A DNA stretch of 6,848 nt from Actinomycetes bacterium (GTDB lineage Bacteria; Actinomycetota; Acidimicrobiia; Acidimicrobiales; Palsa-688). Positions 1-6,706 of this stretch are shown piece after piece (within the stretch, counting starts at the first letter, position 1; the number at the start of each line of letters is the position of its first letter). The position numbers and the translations under genes are program-made. The DNA is taken from positions 1 through 6,848 of the forward strand of contig JAJZWW010000175.1 of NCBI GenBank assembly GCA_021846485.1. The letters are read 5' to 3'. Under the pieces are notes generated by a model, which made no database searches, had not been told where the DNA came from, and worked only from the letters and a program-made list of their open reading frames with translations.

Positions 1-2
1 CC

Positions 3-1511
3 ACCCACGGGCGCTCGGCCGCCGCCGCGGCGTCGGGGCCCGCCGGCGCTGCCCGCAACGCCGGCCGCTCGGGGAGCGCCCGGCAGGGCAACGGCGGGGG
101 AGCGGGGGGGTCCGGGGGCTCGAGGAGCTCGCTCCACTGGAGCGCCTGCCAGGACGGGCGGGGGCCCTCGGGCTACCAGTGCGCGACGCTGAGGGTCCCG
201 CTGGACTACGCCGATGCGTCCAAGGGGACCATCCCCTTGGCCCTCGACCGCCGGCCGGCGACCAGGGGGTCCCGGGGGTCGATCCTCGTGGACCCCGGCG
301 GTCCGGGGGTCTCCGGCGTCGACTTCCTGGGCGAGATCTGGCCCTACCTGCCTGCCCGCTTGACCGAGCACTGGACCGTGGTCGGCTTCGACCCCCGAGG
401 CGTGGGCCGCAGCGCCCCGGTCGTCTGCGGGACACCGCGCCAGCTGGAGGCGGAGCTGACCGTCGACCCCGCCCCGACGACCTCGGCGGGGTTCGCCGCG
501 CTGGTTGCCGCGGACCGCCACTTCGCCGCCGGCTGCGAGCAGCGCAGCGGGCGGCTCCTCCCCTACGTCGGGACCGACTACGCGGCGCGCGACATGGAGC
601 GGATCCGCGAAGCGCTCGGGGAGCGGACCCTCACCTACCTCGGCTTCTCCTACGGCACGCTGCTCGGGGCGACCTACGCCGAGAAGTACCCGCACCGGAT
701 CCGAGCGATGCTCCTCGACGGAGCCCTCGACCCCGCCCTCGGGCCGATCGCCTCGTCGCTCCAACAGGCCGCCGCCCTACAGGGCCAGCTCGACGCCTTC
801 TTCGCGAGCTGCAGCGCCCGACGCTGCGGTTGGCACCCGAGCGGATCACCCGGGGCGGCGTTCCGGGCGCTATTGGCCCGGGTCCGGCGCCACCCACTGG
901 CCGTGGCCGGCACGGGACAGTCGGTCGGCCCCGCGGTGCTGCTCTACGGGGCGGCGTCGGCGCTGTACACCACCGCGTCGTGGCCGACCCTGGGGCGGGC
1001 CCTGAGCGCCCTCGACCGGGGCGACGGCTCCCCGATCCTGTCGATGTTCGACGGCTACGTCGGGCGGCGCAGCAACGGAACCTTCGCCAACACCGACGAG
1101 GCGGAGACGGCGATCGACTGCGCCACCACCCCGGCGCCGACCCTCGCGCAGCTGCGGGCCGCGGCGCCGGCGGCGCAGCGGGCGTCGCCGGCGTTCGGCC
1201 TGCTCGACCTCTACAGCGAGGCCAGCTGCTCGGTGTGGCCGGTACCGGCCAGCGGGGCGGTGGGGGCGATCCACGCGCCGGGCAGCCCGACGGTCGTGGT
1301 CGTCGGGTCCACCCACGACCCGGTCACCCCGTACTCCTGGGCGCGGGCCCTGGCCGGGCAGCTCGGCCACGCGGTGCTGGTCACCCGCGACGGCGGGGGT
1401 CACACCGCTTACTTCCAGAGCCGCTGCGTGCAGCAGGTCGTCGACCGCTACCTGCGCACCGCCGTGGCGCCACGGGCGGGCATCGTCTGCCAAAGCGGCG
1501 GGTTCGGGTAG
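3..1511 (+). CDS. Secreted alpha/beta-hydrolase, tripeptidyl-aminopeptidase (TAP-like) family, 5' partial
   Basis: The family (MEROPS S33-like; Streptomyces Slp/Tap and mycobacterial Hip1 relatives) consists of exported serine peptidases or esterases acting outside the membrane. The frame is open to the left edge, so the true start and any signal peptide lie outside. Visible in order: a Gly/Ser/Ala-rich linker (about 3-125), WSAC and CATLRVPLDY (138-212), the oxyanion-loop motif VDPGGPGVSG (288-317), FDPRGVGRS (387-413), the nucleophile elbow GFSYG with Ser at 648-650, Asp of HDPVTP at 1317-1319, and His of GGGH at 1401-1403. The catalytic triad is therefore complete. The C-terminal block with SRCVQQVVDRYL and a late Cys is the TAP C-terminal domain. 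A TTG at 237 is not the start, because conserved family sequence continues upstream of it. The peptide substrate cannot be predicted; an esterase role is possible. Confidence 0.9.
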   Translation, partial: THGRSAAAAASGPAGAARNAGRSGSARQGNGGGAGGSGGSRSSLHWSACQDGRGPSGYQCATLRVPLDYADASKGTIPLALDRRPATRGSRGSILVDPGGPGVSGVDFLGEIWPYLPARLTEHWTVVGFDPRGVGRSAPVVCGTPRQLEAELTVDPAPTTSAGFAALVAADRHFAAGCEQRSGRLLPYVGTDYAARDMERIREALGERTLTYLGFSYGTLLGATYAEKYPHRIRAMLLDGALDPALGPIASSLQQAAALQGQLDAFFASCSARRCGWHPSGSPGAAFRALLARVRRHPLAVAGTGQSVGPAVLLYGAASALYTTASWPTLGRALSALDRGDGSPILSMFDGYVGRRSNGTFANTDEAETAIDCATTPAPTLAQLRAAAPAAQRASPAFGLLDLYSEASCSVWPVPASGAVGAIHAPGSPTVVVVGSTHDPVTPYSWARALAGQLGHAVLVTRDGGGHTAYFQSRCVQQVVDRYLRTAVAPRAGIVCQSGGFG

Positions 1512-1571
1512 CGGTGGCCGCTCCAGGGGAAAGGCGCCGCCGGAGGTGGGGGAGCGCGCCGGAGCGGTGCG

Positions 1572-1775
1572 GTGGACGCTGAGGCGGCCGCCGTCCGTGC
1601 GCGCCTGGAGGGGATCGGCGAGGAGCTCGCCGAGCTCGCGCTGGCCAGCCTGCGGGAGTCCCTCGACACCGGTGAACCCGCCGCGCTGGCGCGCGAGCGG
1701 CGCCTCACCCGGGCCCGCCGTGCGGTGCTGCGGGCGGCGGCGCTACTCGGCGAGGACGAGGACCCGGAGCGCTGA
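1572..1775 (+). CDS. Small helical protein of unknown function, 67 aa
   Basis: I do not recognise this protein. It starts at GTG with a GGAG ribosome-binding site at 1561-1564, seven bases upstream. It lies 60 bp after the hydrolase stop on the same strand, so co-transcription is plausible. The sequence is rich in Ala, Leu, Glu and Arg and has no Cys, Trp, Phe, Tyr, His or Lys. It reads as two amphipathic helices (about residues 2-32 and 37-59) joined by a TGEP turn. The first is acidic (EELAEL), the second strongly basic (RERRLTRARR), and an acidic tail (GEDEDPER) closes the protein. This suggests a helical hairpin or small coiled coil, cytosolic, with no signal peptide or membrane segment. 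A longer overlapping frame from 1546 lacks protein-like composition. The gene is probably real, but a chance frame in GC-rich DNA is possible. Confidence 0.6.
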   Translation: MDAEAAAVRARLEGIGEELAELALASLRESLDTGEPAALARERRLTRARRAVLRAAALLGEDEDPER

Positions 1776-1801
1776 CCAACCGGCCGGAACCGGGGTCAGC
1801 G
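1770..1801. terminator. Hairpin between convergent genes, candidate bidirectional terminator
   Basis: Bases 1770-1777 pair perfectly with 1794-1801 (CGCTGACC with GGTCAGCG). After a two-base AA bulge, 1780-1783 (CCGG) pairs with 1790-1793, leaving a six-base loop. The twelve base pairs lie between the convergent small gene and LOG gene, only 32 bp apart stop to stop, and the left arm includes the small gene's TGA. Neither side has a T-run, so if it terminates it is a hairpin-only or factor-assisted site. Function is inferred; the pairing is seen directly. Confidence 0.55.
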
Positions 1802-1807
1802 GGCCGC

Positions 1808-2881
1808 TCAGCGCAGCACGACCGGGGGAGGGGCGCTCGGGAGGCGGTTGAGCGCGTCGATCAGGTCGCGCAGGCGGGCGTAGGAGACCCGGTCGAAACG
1901 CAGGGCGACGCGTGCCAGGTCGGGGAACTGCTCGGCCCTCCGCTCGGCGGCCGGCGGCCGGTCGAGGACGCTCAGCGGGCCGGCGGCAATGTCCGCGAAG
2001 CGCTCGCTCAGCTCCTCCGCCTCGGCCTCGGTCGGGCGGCGCTCCAGGCGGATCACCAGGGTCTCGCCGACCCAGCGCAGGGAGTGGTAGTTGCGGTAGA
2101 AGCCGAGGATCTCCGCCGCGGCCTCCTCGACGTTGTCGACGACCCGGTAGAAGCGCCGGTCGTCCTCGTCGACCAGGCCACGGGAGACCACCTCCCGGGT
2201 GACGAAGTCCTCCCAGCCTCTCCAGTAGCTGCCGCCGGGCACGTCGAGCAGCACCACCGGCGCCGGCTCCGCCTTGCCGGTCTGGAGCAAGGTGAGCAGC
2301 TCGAAGGCCTCGTCGAGCGTGCCGAAGCCACCGGGGAGGACCGCGTAGCCGTAGGACTCCTTGATCAAGAGCAGCTTGCGGGTGAAGAAGTACTTCATCG
2401 ACACGAGCTTGGGGTCCGAGGCGATGAACTCGTTGGCCCCCTGCTCGAAGGGCAGGGCGATGTTGATCCCGAAGGCGTGCTCGGGACCGGCCCCCTCCAG
2501 CCCGGCGGCCATGATCCCCGGCCCGGCGCCGGTGACCGTAGACCAGTGGTGCGCGGCGAGCAGCTCCGCGAGGTCGCGAGCCTGGGCGTAGAGCGGGTCG
2601 CTGGCCGCGGTGCGGGCCGAGCCGAACATGGTGATCTTGCGCACCGCGCGGTACGGGGCGAACAGCTCGAAGCCGTCGGCCATCTCCCGCAGTGCGGCGT
2701 TGGCGATCTTCAGGTCCAGCCGGTCGGAGTGCTCCGACGCGAGGCTCACCACGGTGACGAGCAGCTCGAGGAGCTGGTCGCGGTTGGCAGTCACCCCGAC
2801 CGCGTCGAGGAGGTCCTCGAGGCGCCGGTCGAGGTCGGCTTCGCCGGTGCTGCGCTCCCGGGGCCGACGCCCGGCGCTCAC
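1808..2881 (-). CDS. LOG family (TIGR00730) Rossmann-fold protein, probable nucleoside 5'-monophosphate phosphoribohydrolase
   Basis: LOG-family enzymes cleave the N-glycosidic bond of nucleoside monophosphates, giving a base and ribose 5-phosphate, in the cytosol. The protein has 357 residues. An N-terminal helical region (about 1-80) precedes the LOG core: GSAR at 87-90, GAGPGIMAAG at 118-127, the RK pair at 168-169 and PGGFGTLDE at 183-191, whose Arg and final Glu are the catalytic residues known in LOG. All are intact. A further region of about 85 residues (272-357) follows and is absent from minimal LOG proteins of about 190-200 residues. The GTG start shares four bases with the pgl stop (GTGA), with no clear Shine-Dalgarno site, so translation is probably coupled to pgl; the frame open further upstream is a shadow of pgl. 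Such proteins are often labelled lysine decarboxylase, which the motif does not support. The nucleotide substrate is unknown; a PpnN-like nucleosidase is as likely as a cytokinin-type one. Confidence 0.88.
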   Translation of the reverse strand: MSAGRRPRERSTGEADLDRRLEDLLDAVGVTANRDQLLELLVTVVSLASEHSDRLDLKIANAALREMADGFELFAPYRAVRKITMFGSARTAASDPLYAQARDLAELLAAHHWSTVTGAGPGIMAAGLEGAGPEHAFGINIALPFEQGANEFIASDPKLVSMKYFFTRKLLLIKESYGYAVLPGGFGTLDEAFELLTLLQTGKAEPAPVVLLDVPGGSYWRGWEDFVTREVVSRGLVDEDDRRFYRVVDNVEEAAAEILGFYRNYHSLRWVGETLVIRLERRPTEAEAEELSERFADIAAGPLSVLDRPPAAERRAEQFPDLARVALRFDRVSYARLRDLIDALNRLPSAPPPVVLR

Positions 2882-3543
2882 GCCGGAGCCGCGTCCCGGT
2901 CGACCAGCCAGACGACCCGGTCGGCGACAACCCGGGCGGCGGGCAGGTCGGCCCCGTCGAGCACCGCCTGCAAGGTGGCTCGCTTGGAGGCCCCGGCGAC
3001 GGTGAAGACGACCAGCCGGGCGCGGGAGATGGCCGACAGGGTGAGGGTCATCCGGGGCAGCTTGTTGCGCCCCGAGGGATCGACGTTGCGGGCGACCAGC
3101 TGGCCGGGGTCGGCGTCGAGGGCTTCGGAGCCGGGGAACAGCGACGCGGTGTGGCCGTCGGCTCCCATCCCGAGGTGGACCACGTCGAGCTTGCCGATCT
3201 CGCCCAGGCGCAGGGCGTAGGCGTCGGGTCCCTCCTCGCAGCTCATCGGGTAGACGGCGTTGGCCCCACCGACCTTCTCGAGCAGGGTTCGGCGCCCCAG
3301 GTACTGGTTGGAGCCGGGGTCGTCGGCCGGCACGCAGCGCTCGTCGCCCCAGTAGACGTTGACCGACAGCCAGTCGATGATCCCCTCGCTCTCCACGGCG
3401 AGGCGCTCGTAGCACGGTCCGGCGGTGCTCCCCCCGGCGAGCACCAGGTGGAACAGCTCACCCGAGCGGGCCCGCCAGGCCTCGATCACGGTCTGGGCGA
3501 AGGCGCCTTGCAGGTCCTCGACAACGCTGAGCTCTCCGTGCAC
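2878..3543 (-). CDS. pgl: 6-phosphogluconolactonase
   Basis: Hydrolyses 6-phosphoglucono-1,5-lactone to 6-phosphogluconate, the second step of the oxidative pentose phosphate pathway, in the cytosol. The 221 residues match the DevB/SOL (NagB-like fold) type: LAGGSTAG at 35-42, VYWGDERCVPADDPGSNQ at 63-80, GMGADGHTASLFPG at 125-138 with the catalytic-region His at 131, KLPRMTLT at 161-168, and GASKR at 184-188. Length is slightly below the usual 230-260. The start is GTG at 3543, the first start codon after the tal stop, and homology-like sequence begins a few residues later. No Shine-Dalgarno site precedes it, but a TAGTCT box ends seven bases upstream, suggesting a leaderless start. The stop overlaps the LOG start by four bases. 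zwf and opcA, its usual actinobacterial neighbours, are not adjacent here. Confidence 0.95.
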   Translation of the reverse strand: MHGELSVVEDLQGAFAQTVIEAWRARSGELFHLVLAGGSTAGPCYERLAVESEGIIDWLSVNVYWGDERCVPADDPGSNQYLGRRTLLEKVGGANAVYPMSCEEGPDAYALRLGEIGKLDVVHLGMGADGHTASLFPGSEALDADPGQLVARNVDPSGRNKLPRMTLTLSAISRARLVVFTVAGASKRATLQAVLDGADLPAARVVADRVVWLVDRDAAPA

Positions 3544-3550
3544 GCCGAGC

Positions 3551-3556
3551 AGACTA
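3551..3556 (-). promoter_or_regulatory. Candidate -10 box (TAGTCT) for leaderless pgl transcription
   Basis: On the minus strand TAGTCT fits the actinobacterial TANNNT -10 consensus and lies seven bases before the pgl GTG. That places the start codon at about the expected transcription start, with no room for a leader and no Shine-Dalgarno site. It sits in the only AT-rich patch of the gap (TTTAGTCT). No convincing -35 element is seen. Inference from spacing only. Confidence 0.4.
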
Positions 3557-3560
3557 AACG

Positions 3561-3578
3561 CCCGGCGGGCGGGCCGGG
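3561..3578 (-). terminator. GC hairpin after tal, candidate terminator or attenuator
   Basis: Bases 3561-3566 (CCCGGC) pair with 3573-3578 (GCCGGG) around a six-base loop, ten bases beyond the tal stop. In the minus-strand direction the stem is followed by CGTTTAG, a short T-run. The stem is only six pairs, so termination is likely partial at best. Its T-run overlaps the TAGTCT box assigned to pgl, so end and restart signals may share these bases. Confidence 0.4.
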
Positions 3579-3587
3579 ACCGCCGGC

Positions 3588-4685
3588 TCAGCGACCGAGG
3601 GCGTTGGCCTTGTCGGTGAGCGCCTGGAGGAGCTGGTCGAAGCTCTTGGAGAAGCTCGCGACACCCTCCTCCTCGAGGACCCTGGCGACGTCGGCCATGT
3701 CGACGCCCACCTCCCCGAGGCGGGCCAGGTGCTCCCGGGCGCCGTCCACGCCGGTGTCGACGCTGCGGGCCACCGTGCCGTGGTCGAGGAAGGCCTCCAC
3801 GGTCGCGTCGGGCATGGTGTCGACCGTGTCGGGACCGATCAGGCTGTCGACGTAGAGCAGGTCCCGGTAGGCCGGGTTCTTGGTCGACGTCGACGCCCAG
3901 AGCGGCCGCTGTACCCGGGCTCCCCGGGCAGCGAGCGCTTCCCAGCGTGGGCCGCTGAAGCGGCTACGGAACGCCTGGTAGGCGAGGCGGGCTTGGGCGA
4001 CGGCGGCCTTGCCGGCCAACCCGGAGGCGCTTTCCCCGATCGCCGCGAGACGGCGGTCGACCTCGGTGTCCACCCGGCTCACGAAGAACGACGCCACGCT
4101 GTGCACCTTCGAGAGGTCCCCGCCGGAAGCCGCGAAGGCCTCCAGCCCGGAGAGGTACGCCTCGATCACCGCCTCGTAGCGGGGCAGCGAGAAGATCAGG
4201 GTCACGTTGATGTTGCGACCCTCGGAGATCATCGTGGCGATCGCCGGGACGCCCTCCTCGGTGGCGGGGATCTTCACCATCAAGTTGGGCAGGTCGATCC
4301 TGCGGTGGATGTCGCGGGCCGCCTCTACGGTGCCCGCGGTGTCGGTGGCGAGCGCCGGGGACACCTCCAGGGACACGAACCCGTCGGCCCCGCCGCTGTC
4401 GTCGTGCACCGGCCGCAGCACCCCGCAGGCCTCGGTCACGTCTTCGATCGCCATGTCCCAAAAGGCGCTCTCGACGCTGGTGCGCCCGACCAGCTCGGCG
4501 AACTGCTCGTCGTAGGCGTCCGAGCCGGTCATCGCCTTCTCGAAGATCGTCGGGTTGGAGGTCACCCCGCGGATCCCCCGCTCGACCAGCTGCGCCAACC
4601 CGCCGCCGCGGACACCCGGGCGGTCGAGGTTGTCGATCCAGGGGCTCTGGCCCTGCTCCCGGTAGAGCTCGTGCAGTCGGGTCAT
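3588..4685 (-). CDS. tal: Transaldolase
   Basis: Transfers dihydroxyacetone from sedoheptulose 7-phosphate to glyceraldehyde 3-phosphate, giving erythrose 4-phosphate and fructose 6-phosphate, in the non-oxidative pentose phosphate pathway (cytosol). The 365 residues match the roughly 370-residue actinobacterial/cyanobacterial type. Visible motifs: WIDNLDR at 16-22 with the family Asp, GVTSNPTIF at 40-48, LMVKIPATEEG at 135-145 with the Schiff-base Lys at 138 (codon 4274-4272), NVTLIFS in the following barrel strand, and WASTSTKNPAYRDLLYVDSLIGP in the C-terminal half. The ATG at 4685 overlaps the tkt stop (ATGA), and GAGGAGGA at 4696-4689 is the ribosome-binding site, inside the end of tkt. 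The frame stays open far upstream, but that part is a shadow of tkt. Complete, with no sign of damage. It is not a tal-pgi fusion. Confidence 0.97.
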   Translation of the reverse strand: MTRLHELYREQGQSPWIDNLDRPGVRGGGLAQLVERGIRGVTSNPTIFEKAMTGSDAYDEQFAELVGRTSVESAFWDMAIEDVTEACGVLRPVHDDSGGADGFVSLEVSPALATDTAGTVEAARDIHRRIDLPNLMVKIPATEEGVPAIATMISEGRNINVTLIFSLPRYEAVIEAYLSGLEAFAASGGDLSKVHSVASFFVSRVDTEVDRRLAAIGESASGLAGKAAVAQARLAYQAFRSRFSGPRWEALAARGARVQRPLWASTSTKNPAYRDLLYVDSLIGPDTVDTMPDATVEAFLDHGTVARSVDTGVDGAREHLARLGEVGVDMADVARVLEEEGVASFSKSFDQLLQALTDKANALGR

Positions 4686-6700
4686 TCGTCCTCCTCGTCG
4701 TAACCGTCGTCGTAGTCGAGCCCGTCGAGCTCGTCGAGCAGCGCCCGGGCCCGGGCGGCGACGTGCTCGGGGGTGAAGCCGAGCTCGGCGAGCACCTCCG
4801 CCCCGGGGCCGGACTCGCCGAAGCGGTCGATCGCCACCGAGTCGTCGGCCCAACGGGCCCAGCCGAACGACGAGGCGGCCTCCACTGACAGGATCGGCGA
4901 GCCCGGGCCGAGCACCAGGTCCTGGTAGTCGTCGTCCTGCTCGTCGAAGAGGTCCCAGCTCGGCATCGACACCACCCGTACGGCGAGCCCGTCCTCGGCG
5001 AGGAGCCGGGCGGCCTCCACGCACACCCACACCTCCGAGCCGGTGCCGATCAGCACGACGTCGGGGTCCTCGTCGCCGGGCACCAGCACGTAGGCCCCCC
5101 GCTCCACGCCCTCCCGGGCGAGGGTGGAGGTGTCCTCGAGGACCGGGATCGACTGGCGCGACAGGCACAAGGCGGTGGGCCCGGGGCGCTCCAGCGCGAC
5201 CCGCAGGGCGTGGGCCGACTCGTTGGCGTCCGCCGGGCGGATCAGTCGCAGGCCGGGCATGGCCCGCATCGCGGCAAGCTGCTCGACCGGCTGGTGGGTG
5301 GGTCCGTCCTCTCCGAGGCCGACCGAGTCGTGGCTCCAGAAGTAGACGACCTTCGCCCCCGACAGGGCGGCCAGGCGCACCGACGGGCGCATGTAGTCGC
5401 TGAAGACGAAGAAGGTCCCGCCGATCGGGAGGACACCGCCGTGGAGGGCGAGGCCGTTGATCACCGTCCCCATGGCGTGCTCCCGCACGCCGTAGGCGAT
5501 CGCCCGGCCCTCGGGGTGCTCGGCGCTCTGGAGGGTGGCGCCCTCCAGCTGGGTGCCGGTGTTGCCGGTCAGGTCCGCGGCGCCCGCGACCAGGCCGGGG
5601 ACCGCCGGCGCGACGGCGTTGAGCACGGCATTGATCGAGTGGCGGGTGGCGACGCCTTCCCCGGGCTTGTCCCACGCGGGGAGCCGGTCCTGCCAACCGG
5701 GCAGGCCCTGGCCGGACCAGAGGGCGTCCCACTCGGCGCGGTCACCGCCCCAGGCGGCGAGCCGCTCCTCCCAGCCCTTGCGCAGCCCCTGACCCCGGGG
5801 GATCGCCTCCCGGTACATGTCCCGGACGTCGTCGGGCACGAAGAACTGCTTGTCGGGCGGCAGGCCGAGGATCTCCTTGGTCTCCCGCACCTCCTCCTCT
5901 CCGAGCGGGCTGCCGTGGGCCTTGCTCGTGTCGGTGAGGTGGGGCGCGGGGTAGCCGATGTGGCTGCGCAGCACGATGAGCGACGGCTTGTCCGGGACGG
6001 CCATCGCCCGGCGCAGCGCAGCCTCGAGGGCGTCGGTGTCGTTGGCGATCTCGCCCACGTCCTCGGTGTGCCACCCGTAGGCCTGGAAGCGGCCCACCGG
6101 GTCGTCGGACAGCGCCAGCTCGGTGGGACCGTCGATCGTGATGTGGTTGTCGTCGTAGACGTAGACCAGCCGTCCGAGCCCGAGGTGCCCGGCGAGGGAG
6201 GCAGCCTCGTGGCTCACCCCTTCCATCAAGTCGCCGTCCCCGCAGACCACGAAGGTGTGATGGTCGACCAGCTCGGGGCCGTAGCGGGCCCGCAGCATCC
6301 GCTCGGCCAGGCCGAGCCCCACGCCGTTGCCCACCCCCTGGCCGAGCGGGCCGGTGGTCACCTCGATGCCCGGCAGCCGGTGCACTTCGGGGTGGCCAGC
6401 GGTCCGGCTGTGCAGCCTGCGGAAGTCGCGCAGGTCGTCGAGCGACACGTCGTAGCCGCTCAGGTAGAGCATCGAGTACAAGAGGATGCAGGCATGGCCG
6501 TTGGACAGCACGAAGCGGTCCCGGTCCGGCCAGGCCGGCTCGGTCGGGTCGTAGCGCATGATCCGGGTCCAGAGCACGTGGGCCAGGGGGGCGAGGGCCA
6601 TGGCCGTCCCCGGGTGGCCAGCATTGGCCCTCTGGGGGGCGTCCATCGCCAGGCCCCGGATGACGTCGATGCCCCGCTGCTCGAGATCCCGGTCGCTCAT
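4682..6700 (-). CDS. tkt: Transketolase
   Basis: Thiamine-diphosphate enzyme that moves two-carbon ketol units between xylulose 5-phosphate and ribose 5-phosphate or erythrose 4-phosphate. It links the pentose phosphate pathway with glycolysis in the cytosol and may also serve the Calvin cycle if one exists. The 672 residues match the usual 660-700. Pyrophosphate-binding domain: ANAGHPG with His29, SNGHA with His69, GPLGQG at 117-122, and the thiamine-diphosphate motif from GDGDLMEG (154-161) to DN (184-185). Pyrimidine domain: GVREHAMG with the proton-relay Glu407, and HDSVGLGEDGPTHQP at 458-471 with His458 and His469. The C-terminal domain follows, ending in a strongly acidic tail (residues 656-672). 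The ATG at 6700 is the natural N-terminus for the family. It overlaps tal by four bases, so the two are translationally coupled. Confidence 0.97.
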   Translation of the reverse strand: MSDRDLEQRGIDVIRGLAMDAPQRANAGHPGTAMALAPLAHVLWTRIMRYDPTEPAWPDRDRFVLSNGHACILLYSMLYLSGYDVSLDDLRDFRRLHSRTAGHPEVHRLPGIEVTTGPLGQGVGNGVGLGLAERMLRARYGPELVDHHTFVVCGDGDLMEGVSHEAASLAGHLGLGRLVYVYDDNHITIDGPTELALSDDPVGRFQAYGWHTEDVGEIANDTDALEAALRRAMAVPDKPSLIVLRSHIGYPAPHLTDTSKAHGSPLGEEEVRETKEILGLPPDKQFFVPDDVRDMYREAIPRGQGLRKGWEERLAAWGGDRAEWDALWSGQGLPGWQDRLPAWDKPGEGVATRHSINAVLNAVAPAVPGLVAGAADLTGNTGTQLEGATLQSAEHPEGRAIAYGVREHAMGTVINGLALHGGVLPIGGTFFVFSDYMRPSVRLAALSGAKVVYFWSHDSVGLGEDGPTHQPVEQLAAMRAMPGLRLIRPADANESAHALRVALERPGPTALCLSRQSIPVLEDTSTLAREGVERGAYVLVPGDEDPDVVLIGTGSEVWVCVEAARLLAEDGLAVRVVSMPSWDLFDEQDDDYQDLVLGPGSPILSVEAASSFGWARWADDSVAIDRFGESGPGAEVLAELGFTPEHVAARARALLDELDGLDYDDGYDEEDE
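4689..4696 (-). promoter_or_regulatory. Ribosome-binding site of tal inside the tkt 3' end
   Basis: The minus strand reads GAGGAGGA, an almost perfect Shine-Dalgarno sequence, four to seven bases before the tal ATG depending on the register used. The same bases encode the Glu-Glu-Asp of the tkt acidic tail. It fixes the tal start at 4685. Confidence 0.75.
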
Positions 6701-6706
6701 GGCTGA

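Noticed and set aside
237..1511. Hydrolase gene starting at the TTG at 237
   Set aside because: The same frame is open to the left edge and encodes conserved family sequence (WSAC, CATLRVPLDY) before 237, so the gene is 5'-truncated by the window rather than starting there.
1510..1522. Small hairpin (AGCGG/CCGCT) right after the hydrolase stop as a terminator
   Set aside because: Only five base pairs with a three-base loop and no T-run; such short palindromes are common by chance at this GC content.
179..1582. 467-codon plus-strand frame overlapping the hydrolase
   Set aside because: It is Arg/Gly/Pro-rich with no motifs and is a frame-shifted shadow of the hydrolase, which has a complete catalytic triad.
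2084..3220. 378-codon plus-strand frame opposite LOG and pgl
   Set aside because: Antisense shadow spanning two well-supported genes; no ribosome-binding site or recognisable domain.
1808..3415. A 535-residue LOG protein with a long N-terminal extension
   Set aside because: The extension is an out-of-frame reading of pgl; the GTG at 2881 overlapping the pgl stop gives a normal-length protein.
3588..5732. A 714-residue fusion ending in transaldolase
   Set aside because: The part before 4685 is a shadow frame of tkt. A strong ribosome-binding site and an ATG at 4685 mark the normal tal start.
5210..6706. 498-codon plus-strand frame opposite tkt
   Set aside because: Long antisense frames are expected in GC-rich genes; it is rich in Gly, Val, His and Arg without motifs, and tkt covers the same bases convincingly.
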